Below are positions 27,305-35,823 of a stretch of DNA of 64,000 bases, in pieces. The notes under the pieces are model-generated. The model made no database searches. It saw nothing but the letters and a program-made list of their open reading frames with translations, and was not told the DNA's origin. The stretch covers positions 13,468 through 77,467 of the forward strand of contig JBBIJO010000011.1 in NCBI GenBank assembly GCA_037445895.1. Direction: 5' to 3'. The position numbers were made by a program, and so were the translations under genes. The stretch is from JBBIJO01 sp037445895. GTDB lineage: Bacteria > Bacteroidota > Ignavibacteria > Kapaibacteriales > UBA2268. The stretch's first letter is position 1; each line of letters opens with the position of its first letter.

Positions 27305-28144
27305 TTACTCCCACATATTATTAATTAATACCTTCTGTTTCCGATTAAAATCTTCTTGGCTCCAATAATTAATTGGATTTGTATAAACCGACGATGCAAC
27401 AATTTCAATCTCGGCAGAATCGAAAATTTGCATAAATAATTTCGACAACCCAAAGGGCACAAAATATTCCATTTCCCAATGCCCAGGATCCACAATCATT
27501 AACTTACCATCGTATTTATGGAAGTAATGATAAGAAACGTCAGCTGTGATAAATGCGTCAACCCCTTTCTCGAAGGCTTTTTCTGAATAAGAAATTCCAC
27601 TGCCCGCGAGAATCCCTACCGATTGAACATAGTCGAACCTTCCTTTGCACCAACGCAAAGGAGATTGCGTTGTATTCTGAACTATCGTTAAAAATTCTTC
27701 TACCGAAATTTGTTTTTTAAACTTACCATACACGCCCATCCCAAATTTTTCAAACTGTGGATTGGGGTCAAGAAAATCGATATACTCTAACCCTATAGCA
27801 TTAGCAAAAAGCCAACTTGTCCCATACTCATAAGCATCAAAATTTGTGTGGCAAACTATTAGCGAAATATCGTTGCGAATCAATTGAGACAACAAATTAC
27901 CAACTCGTTCTGTTTCAAAAATAGCTTCGACGGGGTTATATATTAAGGGATGAAAACTAACGATACAATTCGATTTTTTCCCTTTTGCTTCTTCAATAAC
28001 CTCAGGGGTGATTTCGTAAGCAACCAAAAGCCTTTTAATTTCTACATTCCTCGATTGAAGTTGTATACCTATTCTATCGTTATCTAAACCTGTTTCGAAG
28101 GGCAAAAATTTTTGAATCCGTTCAACAATCTCGCCAATTATCAT
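27305..28144 (-). CDS. Nif3-like dinuclear metal centre protein (YbgI/DUF34)
   Basis: A 279-residue member of the Nif3/YbgI family, toroidal hexamers with a two-metal site; a GTP cyclohydrolase type 1-like role has been proposed. Metal-site segments are SFHPLIYNP (usually THHPLIF, so the first His is replaced by Phe), CHTNFDAYEYG, DVSYHYFHKY and the C-terminal DPGHWEMEYF. The start was set at ATG 28144 rather than TTG 28153. A TAATTTTG element lies 28 bases upstream. The zinc-ribbon gene follows. Confidence 0.88.
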   Translation of the reverse strand: MIIGEIVERIQKFLPFETGLDNDRIGIQLQSRNVEIKRLLVAYEITPEVIEEAKGKKSNCIVSFHPLIYNPVEAIFETERVGNLLSQLIRNDISLIVCHTNFDAYEYGTSWLFANAIGLEYIDFLDPNPQFEKFGMGVYGKFKKQISVEEFLTIVQNTTQSPLRWCKGRFDYVQSVGILAGSGISYSEKAFEKGVDAFITADVSYHYFHKYDGKLMIVDPGHWEMEYFVPFGLSKLFMQIFDSAEIEIVASSVYTNPINYWSQEDFNRKQKVLINNMWE

Positions 28145-28172
28145 TAATTTCAATTTTCAAAAAAAATTCTTA

Positions 28173-28180
28173 CAAAATTA
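28173..28180 (-). promoter_or_regulatory. Candidate promoter of the Nif3-like operon
   Basis: TAATTTTG with ATTG exactly 20 bases further upstream (28201-28204), close to the Bacteroidota TTTG-N19-21-TAnnTTTG consensus. Confidence 0.5.
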
Positions 28181-28248
28181 CTAAACTTTCATTAAAGTTA
28201 CAATTTTTTAAAATTTGTTCGTTGCTTATAATATATAAGGAGAATTTT

Positions 28249-28965
28249 ATGAACAAATTGGTAACAACATTAATACTGTTTCTTGCTTCATTCGCAATTT
28301 GTTATTCAGTAGGGAATTCACACCCAATAAATTCATTTATTAATTATATTCCTTTGGATACCAATATGGTATTCGAAAGTCCAAGGCCTTTGATTGAATC
28401 CCATAAGTTGGAAACTAGTTCCTATAAATATTGGGGTTTCAACGTTATTCTTTCGAACAACGGATTTGGAGCTGGAACATTTTACGACAGATTTATTGCC
28501 GAAGACTTGTCACTTTTTGTTAATCTGTATATTTCTGGGGCTCGCAATACCGACGAATTTGACATTTACGACCCAATCACTGGTAGGCTGTATGTCCCTG
28601 GAAAAATTAATCGATTATTTATGTTCCCGCTAACCTTTGGAGTAAATAAGTTTATTTTCACAAAAACCCTTAACTCGAACTTCTTCCCTTATCTTAGTTT
28701 TGGAATAGGACCTACATTTATCATATCGACGCCATATAACAAGGAATTTTTCACTTCCTTCGGTTACGCACATTTTTACGTGCGATTTGGCGGCTTCGTT
28801 GGTGCGGGCATTAATATCCCAACAGTCAACAACTCTTACGTTGGTGTTTCAATCCGATACTATTGGATACCTTTCGGCGGGAATGGACTCGAAAGCATTA
28901 GGGACCTTCCGATTAAAGATTTTGGAGGATTTTTCCTTGGATTAAATATCGGTATTAACATTTAG
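28249..28965 (+). CDS. Outer-membrane beta-barrel-like protein
   Basis: 238 residues with a signal peptide (about 1-20) and alternating hydrophobic/aromatic strands typical of a small barrel; the last strand GGFFLGLNIGINI ends in a hydrophobic residue as outer-membrane proteins do. AAGGAG six bases before ATG 28249 sets the start, nine codons inside a longer open frame. No specific family recognised. It stands alone between the divergent Nif3 operon and a broken minus-strand gene. Confidence 0.6.
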   Translation: MNKLVTTLILFLASFAICYSVGNSHPINSFINYIPLDTNMVFESPRPLIESHKLETSSYKYWGFNVILSNNGFGAGTFYDRFIAEDLSLFVNLYISGARNTDEFDIYDPITGRLYVPGKINRLFMFPLTFGVNKFIFTKTLNSNFFPYLSFGIGPTFIISTPYNKEFFTSFGYAHFYVRFGGFVGAGINIPTVNNSYVGVSIRYYWIPFGGNGLESIRDLPIKDFGGFFLGLNIGINI

Positions 28966-29055
28966 CCAAAAACCCAAAGTAGCATCCTTAGAAAAAAACA
29001 CTAAAATAGTGATTTGCACTAATCGGATAAGATTATCACAACTACAATGTTATTT

Positions 29056-29328
29056 TTAAATATGATTCATTTTTGTTATCTTTCGAGTATGGGCTAAACC
29101 CGGCGAACCACCAGCGACAGAAAAATCTTGTGCATAAATACAAATTGGATGCTCCATAATACTTGCTGTTCCCGTAATAACTCCATCGCGAAGTAAACGT
29201 TTCTTATCCAATCCGAGCTACTGCGAAGCTTGCTGAACAAACATATCGTATTCGTCGAAAGAATCTGGGTCCACAATTCTTTCAATTTGCTCTTTTGCAG
29301 TAAGCTTGCCTCGCTTTTGGCAACATCG
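29056..29328 (-). pseudogene. Relict of propionyl/acyl-CoA carboxylase beta subunit
   Basis: Reading the minus strand from 29328 to the stop at 29056-29058 gives KRGKLTAKEQIERIVDPDSF, DEYDMFVQQASQ, an in-frame TAG at 29218-29220, then LGLDKKRLLRDGVITGTASI, IYAQDFSVAGGSPGLAHTRK and ITKMNHI. This follows the N-terminal part of biotin-dependent carboxyltransferase beta subunits (GKLTARERI...DPGSFEEYDMF...GDGVVTG...FSQDFTVFGGSLSEAHA...KI.KI). Only about 90 of some 510 codons remain, with no start and a premature end, so the gene is dead. A different frame over the same bases (29094-29372) is open but is not coding in my view. Confidence 0.8.
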
Positions 29329-29374
29329 GACTTTCTTTTAAAAAAGAATTTAAACAACTCTTTAATCACCAACT

Positions 29375-29674
29375 TTACTTTCTTGTTTTTCTGAATTTAT
29401 TAATATAATCTATTAAACTATCGAGCGAATAATCCGGAACATCTTCGGGAAGAAGGATACGAATAGTCTTTTTCCCAAAAGCACCTTTAATTGTATATTC
29501 ACCTTTGACTATAACCTTGAAGTAAGGAATATCGAATTCTTCGAAAACGAGTAGTTTGCCAAGACGTCCAAGATATTCCACAAATTGTTTTGTAATTGTT
29601 CCGTCGAGTAAAATATCTCGCGTATTGCTACTTTCGTAGCAATCGTCTATAATTTTAACTTTAAGAACTTTCAT
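29375..29674 (-). CDS. Conserved small protein coupled to cysteine desulfurase
   Basis: 99 residues, no signal peptide or membrane helix. Starts with KVLKVKIIDDCYESSNTRD and has a basic C-terminus. The start overlaps the stop of the upstream desulfurase (ATGA at 29671-29674), so translation is coupled. One cysteine (C12) is present. No family recognised; a sulfur-relay partner or regulator of the desulfurase would be an inference from position only. Confidence 0.7.
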   Translation of the reverse strand: MKVLKVKIIDDCYESSNTRDILLDGTITKQFVEYLGRLGKLLVFEEFDIPYFKVIVKGEYTIKGAFGKKTIRILLPEDVPDYSLDSLIDYINKFRKTRK

Positions 29675-30816
29675 TTCCGCTTGGGAATTAGAGTAATTTT
29701 CTTAACAGCATCGACAAATTTGTAAATTTCTTCTTCCGTTGTAAAATACGAATGACTTGCCCGAACAGTTCCCCAAGGTTCGACTCCCAAATACTTTAAA
29801 ATCAACGGGGCACAATGCAAACCCGTGCGCACCATAATATCAAACGAACTTTCGAGGATGTATCCAACTTCTTCGGGAACCATTCCTCGAACGTTAAAAC
29901 AAAAATTTGAATACGAAGTATGCTCTGTCGAACTATAAATTTCAATTTCTTCAACGTCTTTTAATTCATCGAAAAGGATGTTATAAAGATTCTTTTTGTG
30001 TTGTAGAATATTTCCCATTCCTACGTCGAAAATAAACCGAACACCAGCATATAGAGAAATAATTCCCGGAGTATTTGGTGTTCCAGCTTCGTAATGAATA
30101 GGCAATCCATCGGGTTGAAGAAGGACTTCGCTAAGTATCCCTGTCCCTCCAACTTTTAAAGGCTTCAATTCAACATTTTCTTTGATATAAAGCCCTCCGA
30201 TACCTTGCATACCATACAACGATTTGTGTCCCGTAAAGGCTAAAAGGTCTATGTCCCATTTTTCACAATCAATTGGCACGGCTCCGGCAGCTTGTGATGC
30301 GTCGACAACAAAATAGGCACCAGCCGAATGGGCAATTTTCGAAATAGCCTCAATATCCAAAACAGTCCCAGTAACATTAGAACAATGATTAACAATCACT
30401 GCTCGCGTGTTGTCCCGAATAGCTTGCTTGATTTGCTCAGGCTCGACCCAACCATATTTGCTACACCCAACAAAGGTAACCGAAATTTTTCCTTCCTTTT
30501 CGAGCGTTTTTAAAGGTCGAATTACCGAATTGTGTTCAATAGCAGTAGTAACGACGTGCCCACCTTCGAGACGTAACCCTTTGATTGCAAGATTCAACGA
30601 CTCGGTACTCCCAGAGGTAAAAACAATATGCAGCGGATCATTAATATTAAATAAATCGGCAAGACGAGCACGACACAGATACGCTATATCGTCGTCCTCG
30701 CGTTCAAGCCCAGTTCGGGCAGAACTCACTAATGGGCCACTAAAGGAAGCAAGAACTGCTTCTTGAACTATTTTCGGTTTTGGAAAACTTGTTGCAGCGT
30801 TATTAAGATAAATCAT
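29671..30816 (-). CDS. Cysteine desulfurase family protein (class V aminotransferase)
   Basis: PLP enzyme likely removing sulfur from cysteine. IYLNNAATSFPKP at the start, TSGSTESLNLAIKGL, AIEHNSV, VDASQAAG, the PLP lysine in FTGHKSLYG and the reactive cysteine in RTGLHCAP are all present. It fits the EF2568-type subfamily rather than IscS or SufS. ATG 30816 (MIYLNN) is preferred over ATG 30825, because family members start there and a TAATTTTG box lies too close to 30825. Followed by the 99-residue gene in overlap. No iscU or suf genes nearby. Confidence 0.87.
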   Translation of the reverse strand: MIYLNNAATSFPKPKIVQEAVLASFSGPLVSSARTGLEREDDDIAYLCRARLADLFNINDPLHIVFTSGSTESLNLAIKGLRLEGGHVVTTAIEHNSVIRPLKTLEKEGKISVTFVGCSKYGWVEPEQIKQAIRDNTRAVIVNHCSNVTGTVLDIEAISKIAHSAGAYFVVDASQAAGAVPIDCEKWDIDLLAFTGHKSLYGMQGIGGLYIKENVELKPLKVGGTGILSEVLLQPDGLPIHYEAGTPNTPGIISLYAGVRFIFDVGMGNILQHKKNLYNILFDELKDVEEIEIYSSTEHTSYSNFCFNVRGMVPEEVGYILESSFDIMVRTGLHCAPLILKYLGVEPWGTVRASHSYFTTEEEIYKFVDAVKKITLIPKRK

Positions 30817-30838
30817 AAGATTCATTAATTTAAAAACA

Positions 30839-30846
30839 CAAAATTA
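30839..30846 (-). promoter_or_regulatory. Candidate -7 promoter element of the desulfurase operon
   Basis: TAATTTTG 22 bases before ATG 30816. Confidence 0.45.
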
Positions 30847-31002
30847 CGAAGTTTTAAGTAAAATAGAAGTTACCACCAATGCTTCGTAATATGAGCTATT
30901 TGCAAAGGTTTAGCTGTAATGGCAAAAATTTTCCCATTGGTTCTATAATAAACTTTTGGAAATGACATTTTAAACCAAAGCAAAGTAAAATAGAGCAAAA
31001 GC

Positions 31003-31028
31003 AAATAAGGAACTACAATTCCTTATTT
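31003..31028. repeat. Perfect inverted repeat upstream of the desulfurase gene
   Basis: Arms AAATAAGGAA and TTCCTTATTT with loop CTACAA. It lies between the desulfurase operon and the terminator of proline dehydrogenase. It has no T-run on either side; it could be an operator or a second terminator stem. Confidence 0.4.
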
Positions 31029-31067
31029 AACAGAACCGAGGAAAGCAAAACTCCAACGCCCTACTCT

Positions 31068-31107
31068 ATAAAAAAACAAGAGTTTCGGAAAACTTATTTT
31101 TCCGAAA
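31068..31107 (-). terminator. Intrinsic terminator after proline dehydrogenase
   Basis: On the minus strand a 10-base stem TTTCGGAAAA / TTTTCCGAAA (31083-31107) is followed by CTCTTGTTTTTTTATAG. It starts nine bases after the stop of the gene at 31116. Confidence 0.75.
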
Positions 31108-31115
31108 AATTCCTA

Positions 31116-32018
31116 TTAATTCTTAATAAATATTGCCTTAAAGATGTAACCAGCAATATCGGGGTTTTCTTTCAATCTACGCGAAGAGTAACCATACCAA
31201 TCCTTACCGAAGGGAACATAAATCCGTAGTCGGTGCCCAGCGCGTAACAACTGGTTTCGCCTTTCTTCGCGAACACCAAGAAGCATTTGAAATTCATAGC
31301 TTTCGCGCTCGAGATTTCGCCGATTAATCTCGCCCAAAGCAAAATCAATCAATACTTCATCATGAGTTGCTATTGCGGGATACAAGCCTAAATCCATAAT
31401 TAGCACTAACAATTTCCTATAGTTGTTGCGGATAGACTCCCTATCTTGAAAAGCAATCGTCGGGGATTCTTTGTATATACCTTTGCACAAACGAATAGAA
31501 GGGCGAAGTTGTGCAAGATTTTTTATATCTTGTTCACTTCGAAAAAGATATGCTTGAATTACTATCCCAACATTATTGAATCCCTCGGAACGTAGTTTGC
31601 GAAATACTTCAATTGTAGAATCGGTATAGGGCGAATTTTCCATATCAAGACGAACGAATAAACCGTATTGATGTGCCTTTTCGACTAATTCACGAATATT
31701 TGAGTAACCAAAATCGAAATCGATACCTAAGCCAAGGGAAGTTGGTTTAACCGAAAGGTATGAATCCAACTTATATTCATAAATAGCATCGAGGACGTTT
31801 GAACACATCGATTTTTCATACGAAGCCATTTCTCGGTTAGTAACAAACTCGCCAAGAACATCAATAGTCGACATTCCACCAATCGACATAAGTTCACGAG
31901 TAACGCGAACGGCATCTGCTAATTCCTCGCCAGCAATATAGCGCTTCGAAACCATACGAATTACTGACTTCGGGACAAATGGCATCGACTTAATAATTAA
32001 TTGATTTAACCACTCCAT
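31116..32018 (-). CDS. Proline dehydrogenase
   Basis: FAD-dependent oxidation of proline to pyrroline-5-carboxylate, feeding electrons to the membrane quinone pool. 300 residues in the single-domain PRODH form. The family blocks SIRLCKGIYKES, YPAIATHDE, ESYEFQMLLGVRE and RIYVPFGKDWYGYSSRRLKENP are clear. AGGAG lies 11 bases before ATG. No P5C dehydrogenase is adjacent, so the second half of the pathway must lie elsewhere. Flanked by strong terminators on both sides, so monocistronic. Confidence 0.93.
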   Translation of the reverse strand: MEWLNQLIIKSMPFVPKSVIRMVSKRYIAGEELADAVRVTRELMSIGGMSTIDVLGEFVTNREMASYEKSMCSNVLDAIYEYKLDSYLSVKPTSLGLGIDFDFGYSNIRELVEKAHQYGLFVRLDMENSPYTDSTIEVFRKLRSEGFNNVGIVIQAYLFRSEQDIKNLAQLRPSIRLCKGIYKESPTIAFQDRESIRNNYRKLLVLIMDLGLYPAIATHDEVLIDFALGEINRRNLERESYEFQMLLGVREERRNQLLRAGHRLRIYVPFGKDWYGYSSRRLKENPDIAGYIFKAIFIKN

Positions 32019-32032
32019 AGCTTTTAACTCCT

Positions 32033-32066
32033 AACAAAAAATAAAGATGCAATTGCTTGCATCTTT
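32033..32066 (-). terminator. Intrinsic terminator after the secreted metalloprotease
   Basis: Stem AAAGATGCAA / TTGCATCTTT with a four-base loop at 32043-32066, followed on the minus strand by ATTTTTTGTT. It separates the protease gene from proline dehydrogenase. Confidence 0.85.
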
Positions 32067-32107
32067 ACCAAATTATCAATTTTTAAGTTAATACCCAAAA
32101 GCAAAGT

Positions 32108-34588
32108 TTACCGAACAACAATAAATGGAATCGATTCTGTTGATTGCCCCACTTGTAGCCACATAAAATAAATTCCTTGAACAAAATGTAGATTTTCAAT
32201 TTTGTACTGATTATTTTGCTGCGTATTTAGACCCACTGTCTCGGAATACAAAACTCTACCTAAAATATCCATAATTTTGATTGTCGCATTAACAAAGCCA
32301 AAATTAGCATTAAATTCAAAACGAAGAACGTTGTTATCAGACTGATAGAAGAGGTTTTTAATATTCAACGAACTACTACTCTCGTTTTCAACTGCTCCAA
32401 TAGTTTGGCAAGTATCTATCGAAAATACTGACTCACTTTGAGCAAATGCAACATCTTTGTAGGATGGACGAATGCGGATTAAACATTGGTTTGATATACG
32501 TTCAGGAACTTTCCATAAATATTGGCTCAATTTTGCATTCAAAGTGCCAAGCGAAATTTTACGCCAAGAAGCACCATTATCGGTAGAATATTCAAGGAAA
32601 ATTTTATTTACGTAACTCGCATTCCAGGTAATACGATACGAACTCGAAACGCAAAGTTTTTCTCCGCCATCAGGATAAATGATATCACCTGCTGGAATCC
32701 CAATCTTGAAAACTGGACTTTCGGCAACAATAGCTCCATCGGATGATTTTATACGGAATTTACACATATCACTTTGTATTTCCGGAGCAGAAAATTCATA
32801 GCGAGTGTCGGTAAAACCCGACACCAATGTTTGGTAGGTTTGCCCATTATCGGTCGAAAATTCAACAACGAATGTATCGATAAGTGTTGCAGACCACGAT
32901 AGCAAAATATCCTCTCCTTGGCCATATTCTTCTTGCGACGATGGCGACTGAATTAATATTCCTCTAATTTGAATAGAAAAAGGTTTCCAAGAAGTATCGG
33001 CAACATTTGGATTTCCTTTATCGCGAATCAGAACCAAAGCTTTTTCTATTTTTTCGTTTGGCAATGTCCAATAATAAATTGAATCGTTGGTAGCAACGTT
33101 ATCGGCGATTAAATTCCAAGACACACCATTATCGGGAGAATAATAAATTGTAATAAATTGTACATTTCCCGAAGTCCACCGGATTGGGAGTTGTGAACCA
33201 GCAAGGTAAACTTTATCACCAAGAGGATTCAACAATGAAACATAAGGCGAGGAAGCCACCTTAACACAATTGGATTTTTGAGCTGCAGTCCTCATAAGGG
33301 GTAACTCACGTGGGTGAAAGACTAATTTAACCGAATGACTACTATTCGTTACGTGGCAATAGCTCATTATAGTTCCTAATCGTGGTATTGGATTTCCAGT
33401 CTTCACACAAGCATCGTAAACGCCGATTGAAGCGGTAACACAAGTATCTATCATATTTGGAGACCAATAGCAATTGTGTGTATGTGGGGCACTGAAATTA
33501 TGCCCTATTTCGTGAGTAGCAACATTCACATCCCACGTATAATTTAACGTCGGATATGTCGCATTGCCACGGATTCCAAGGACACAATAGCCCCAATCTT
33601 TACTACATAGACTACCAATATAAGGGGTTCCCCCATAGGAAATGCCTGCGACAGTTGAATTTGCTGGTTGATTTGCTAGATTTGCAAAAAGAACAGTAAG
33701 AGCACGGTCTATTGTTTTGCCTTTCCAAACGCTCGGCATTTTTTGAAGTTTTTCGCTCAAATCGCTTGTCCCATAATAGGGGTCTTCCCAGTCGTCTTCC
33801 CAAACTACTACGTAGCCAATATACAACCTAACGTTTAGAAATTCTTCGTATATTTTCGAAGACTGTGCAATCACCGATGCTATATAAGCAGATGCAGCAG
33901 TTGAACTACCAAATATTCGAAAGAAATCGGCGGTGCCTTCGCAAGCAAGTTTAACTTCGAGAAGTTGGTTTGGCGCAAGAGTTTGGTCTTTATATTTATA
34001 CAAATCCTCGTATTCACGGGAATTGCCGGTATAGTCTTCGGTTAAACATTCGAAAATCATTGTATTATCAATAACTTGTGCGTTTGAATTGGCTAATATA
34101 TGTTCACCATTTTTAGATTGGTTGTTCGGGGCTATTGTATAAATCGAACCCGTTTCCTCCTGTATTGTCCCAATAAAACCTAAATCCGAGACCGTAAGAA
34201 AAACAAAAGAATTCGGTTGATTTTGAATTTGTCCAGAAAGACACATAATGTTTGGAGCCTTTATTGGGATTAAACCATCTTTGGTTCCTCGGTAAAACTC
34301 AGTATTTTGGTCAAAAGGAATATACGAGCGAGAAAGGACCAAATTAACATTTTTATTCCCAATCAATGGGAAATTCGAAACTTCCAAAGTTTGGTAATCG
34401 CCAGTAAAAATTTCCCTTGCGACCGAATAGTTAATTTCGAACCTCGTAGTTGGAACATTTGCTAAAATTTCGGTGTTTTTTAAATCACGGATTAAACCCT
34501 TCGAATCAATCTGCAAATCTTTCGACCACGCCATCGAAAGAACAAATGGCAATACAAAGAGAAACAGCAACAATTTTTTAAAACTCAT
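32108..34588 (-). CDS. Secreted zinc metalloprotease (reprolysin-like) with T9SS sorting domain
   Basis: 826 residues: signal peptide (about 1-23), propeptide-like region, a metzincin domain with HEIGHNFSAPHTHNC (about residue 358; three His zinc ligands and catalytic Glu) and Met-turn TIMSYCH, three Ig-like repeats each with YSTDNG- or YSPDNG-type text (about 470-750), and a C-terminal beta domain (LRFEFNANFG ... MDILGRVLYSE ... FVQGIYFMWLQVG) of the type used for type IX secretion. ATG 34588 has AAGG eight bases upstream and is preferred to ATG 34618. Cysteine-rich around the active site, as in reprolysins. Single gene with its own terminator. Confidence 0.88.
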   Translation of the reverse strand: MSFKKLLLFLFVLPFVLSMAWSKDLQIDSKGLIRDLKNTEILANVPTTRFEINYSVAREIFTGDYQTLEVSNFPLIGNKNVNLVLSRSYIPFDQNTEFYRGTKDGLIPIKAPNIMCLSGQIQNQPNSFVFLTVSDLGFIGTIQEETGSIYTIAPNNQSKNGEHILANSNAQVIDNTMIFECLTEDYTGNSREYEDLYKYKDQTLAPNQLLEVKLACEGTADFFRIFGSSTAASAYIASVIAQSSKIYEEFLNVRLYIGYVVVWEDDWEDPYYGTSDLSEKLQKMPSVWKGKTIDRALTVLFANLANQPANSTVAGISYGGTPYIGSLCSKDWGYCVLGIRGNATYPTLNYTWDVNVATHEIGHNFSAPHTHNCYWSPNMIDTCVTASIGVYDACVKTGNPIPRLGTIMSYCHVTNSSHSVKLVFHPRELPLMRTAAQKSNCVKVASSPYVSLLNPLGDKVYLAGSQLPIRWTSGNVQFITIYYSPDNGVSWNLIADNVATNDSIYYWTLPNEKIEKALVLIRDKGNPNVADTSWKPFSIQIRGILIQSPSSQEEYGQGEDILLSWSATLIDTFVVEFSTDNGQTYQTLVSGFTDTRYEFSAPEIQSDMCKFRIKSSDGAIVAESPVFKIGIPAGDIIYPDGGEKLCVSSSYRITWNASYVNKIFLEYSTDNGASWRKISLGTLNAKLSQYLWKVPERISNQCLIRIRPSYKDVAFAQSESVFSIDTCQTIGAVENESSSSLNIKNLFYQSDNNVLRFEFNANFGFVNATIKIMDILGRVLYSETVGLNTQQNNQYKIENLHFVQGIYFMWLQVGQSTESIPFIVVR

Positions 34589-34633
34589 TTTTTTTACCTT
34601 TTTAGTTTTTAAAAACATTAAGACACTTCAATC

Positions 34634-34641
34634 CAAATTTA
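34634..34641 (-). promoter_or_regulatory. Candidate -7 promoter element of the metalloprotease gene
   Basis: TAAATTTG, 45 bases upstream of ATG 34588, just before the start of the intergenic gap after mtgA. Confidence 0.35.
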
Positions 34642-34655
34642 GTTACAAAGAGCAC

Positions 34656-35339
34656 TCATTTTGGTATGACGACCGACCCCATTCTACCTTGTATAAATGC
34701 CACACGTTTTTCAATATAAGGTGTTGGATTATCGGGTGACCAACGACGAGGGTTTGGCAGCACAGCAGCTAAAAGTGCAGCTTCTCTCGATGTTAATTGG
34801 CTTGCATCTTTATTAAAAAAATGCTTCGACGCCGATTGAACACCGTAAATTCCCTCTCCAAACTCAATAATATTGACATAAACTTCCAATATCCTTTTTT
34901 TCCCCCAAATAAATTCAATTAGAACTGTAAAATATGCTTCTAACGCTTTGCGCAAATAATTACGACCATGCCAAAGAAAAGCATTTTTTGCAGTTTGCAT
35001 CGAAATTGTAGAAGCACCCCGTAGTTTTCTACCTTTTCTCGCTTTGTTGTAACGACGCGCTGATTCTATGGCATCCCAATCGAAGCCGTTGTGTCGCATA
35101 AACTTTGCATCCTCGCCCGAAACTACTGCCCGAAAAACATTCTTCGAAATTTCATCATACGATGACCATTCCTTTTTGATTCCAACGTTCTTACCTTCGA
35201 ACCACCCTTCGAACAAGCGGATAATCATAATTGGTGTTACAGGTGGTGGAACAAACTTATATACAATGACAATTCCAATACTCGTAGCAAAAAAATAAAG
35301 AAGCGTCTTCCAAATAAATTTCCAAATTGTTTTTACCAT
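34656..35339 (-). CDS. mtgA: Monofunctional peptidoglycan glycosyltransferase
   Basis: GT51 enzyme polymerising lipid II into glycan strands at the inner membrane. One N-terminal helix (about residues 8-28), then EDAKFMRHNGFDWDAIE with the catalytic Glu, GASTISMQTAKNAFLW, KKRILEVYVNIIEFGEGIYG and SREAALLAAVLPNPRRW. 227 residues, no transpeptidase domain. ATG 35339 starts two bases after the nuclease stop; TTG 35345 is the alternative. Last gene of the smc-nuclease-mtgA unit. Confidence 0.94.
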   Translation of the reverse strand: MVKTIWKFIWKTLLYFFATSIGIVIVYKFVPPPVTPIMIIRLFEGWFEGKNVGIKKEWSSYDEISKNVFRAVVSGEDAKFMRHNGFDWDAIESARRYNKARKGRKLRGASTISMQTAKNAFLWHGRNYLRKALEAYFTVLIEFIWGKKRILEVYVNIIEFGEGIYGVQSASKHFFNKDASQLTSREAALLAAVLPNPRRWSPDNPTPYIEKRVAFIQGRMGSVVIPK

Positions 35340-35341
35340 TA

Positions 35342-35809
35342 TCAACTTCCCGGAACCGCAAGCCCATTGACTTTCAACAACGAATCATATCGCCATCCAT
35401 CTATTACTGTAATTCGTAATAGACGCCCATAAATATCGAGATTGGGTTCGCCGGAATCGCGCAATAAATCTACTTTTTTATTCAATAAAATTTTTTTGGC
35501 AAAATCTTTTGCAATCTTCCCCAACGCCAATGCCGAATCGATAGAAATTCCAGCCTTTTGTGCTTGCTCAGTCAATCGACTATCTTTTCTTGTTTCGAAA
35601 CAATCTACCTTTAGAACTCTCACCTTCCATTTCTGGTTTTTATAGTAAATAGCAAATGTATCGCCATCGGTAACTTCAATTACCTCGGTGGTCAATTTCT
35701 CCTCGGTTGGGGTTCCGTCATCAGTTGGAGTGCCTTCTTTTTCGCAGGAATAAAAAGAAATTATTAATAATGCTATTAAAAACCAGTAAACCAAAACGTT
35801 GTTTCTCAT
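35342..35809 (-). CDS. Thermonuclease-like (SNase) lipoprotein
   Basis: 155 residues with lipobox SFYSC (Cys about 22), a Thr/Asp/Gly-rich linker, and a staphylococcal-nuclease-like OB fold: VTDGDTFAIYY, KVRVLKVDCFETR and DIYGRLLRITV. The Asp, Arg and Glu positions of the active site appear present, so nuclease activity outside the cytoplasm is plausible. ATG 35809 was chosen since AAAGGGA lies about nine bases upstream; ATG 35818 would leave no spacing. Fifteen bases after the smc stop. Confidence 0.83.
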   Translation of the reverse strand: MRNNVLVYWFLIALLIISFYSCEKEGTPTDDGTPTEEKLTTEVIEVTDGDTFAIYYKNQKWKVRVLKVDCFETRKDSRLTEQAQKAGISIDSALALGKIAKDFAKKILLNKKVDLLRDSGEPNLDIYGRLLRITVIDGWRYDSLLKVNGLAVPGS

Positions 35810-35823
35810 TTTCAACATTCCCT

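Noticed and set aside
29094..29372. A 92-codon minus-strand frame
   Set aside because: Another frame over the same bases matches a carboxyltransferase, and this one has no recognisable features; it is a shadow of the relict.
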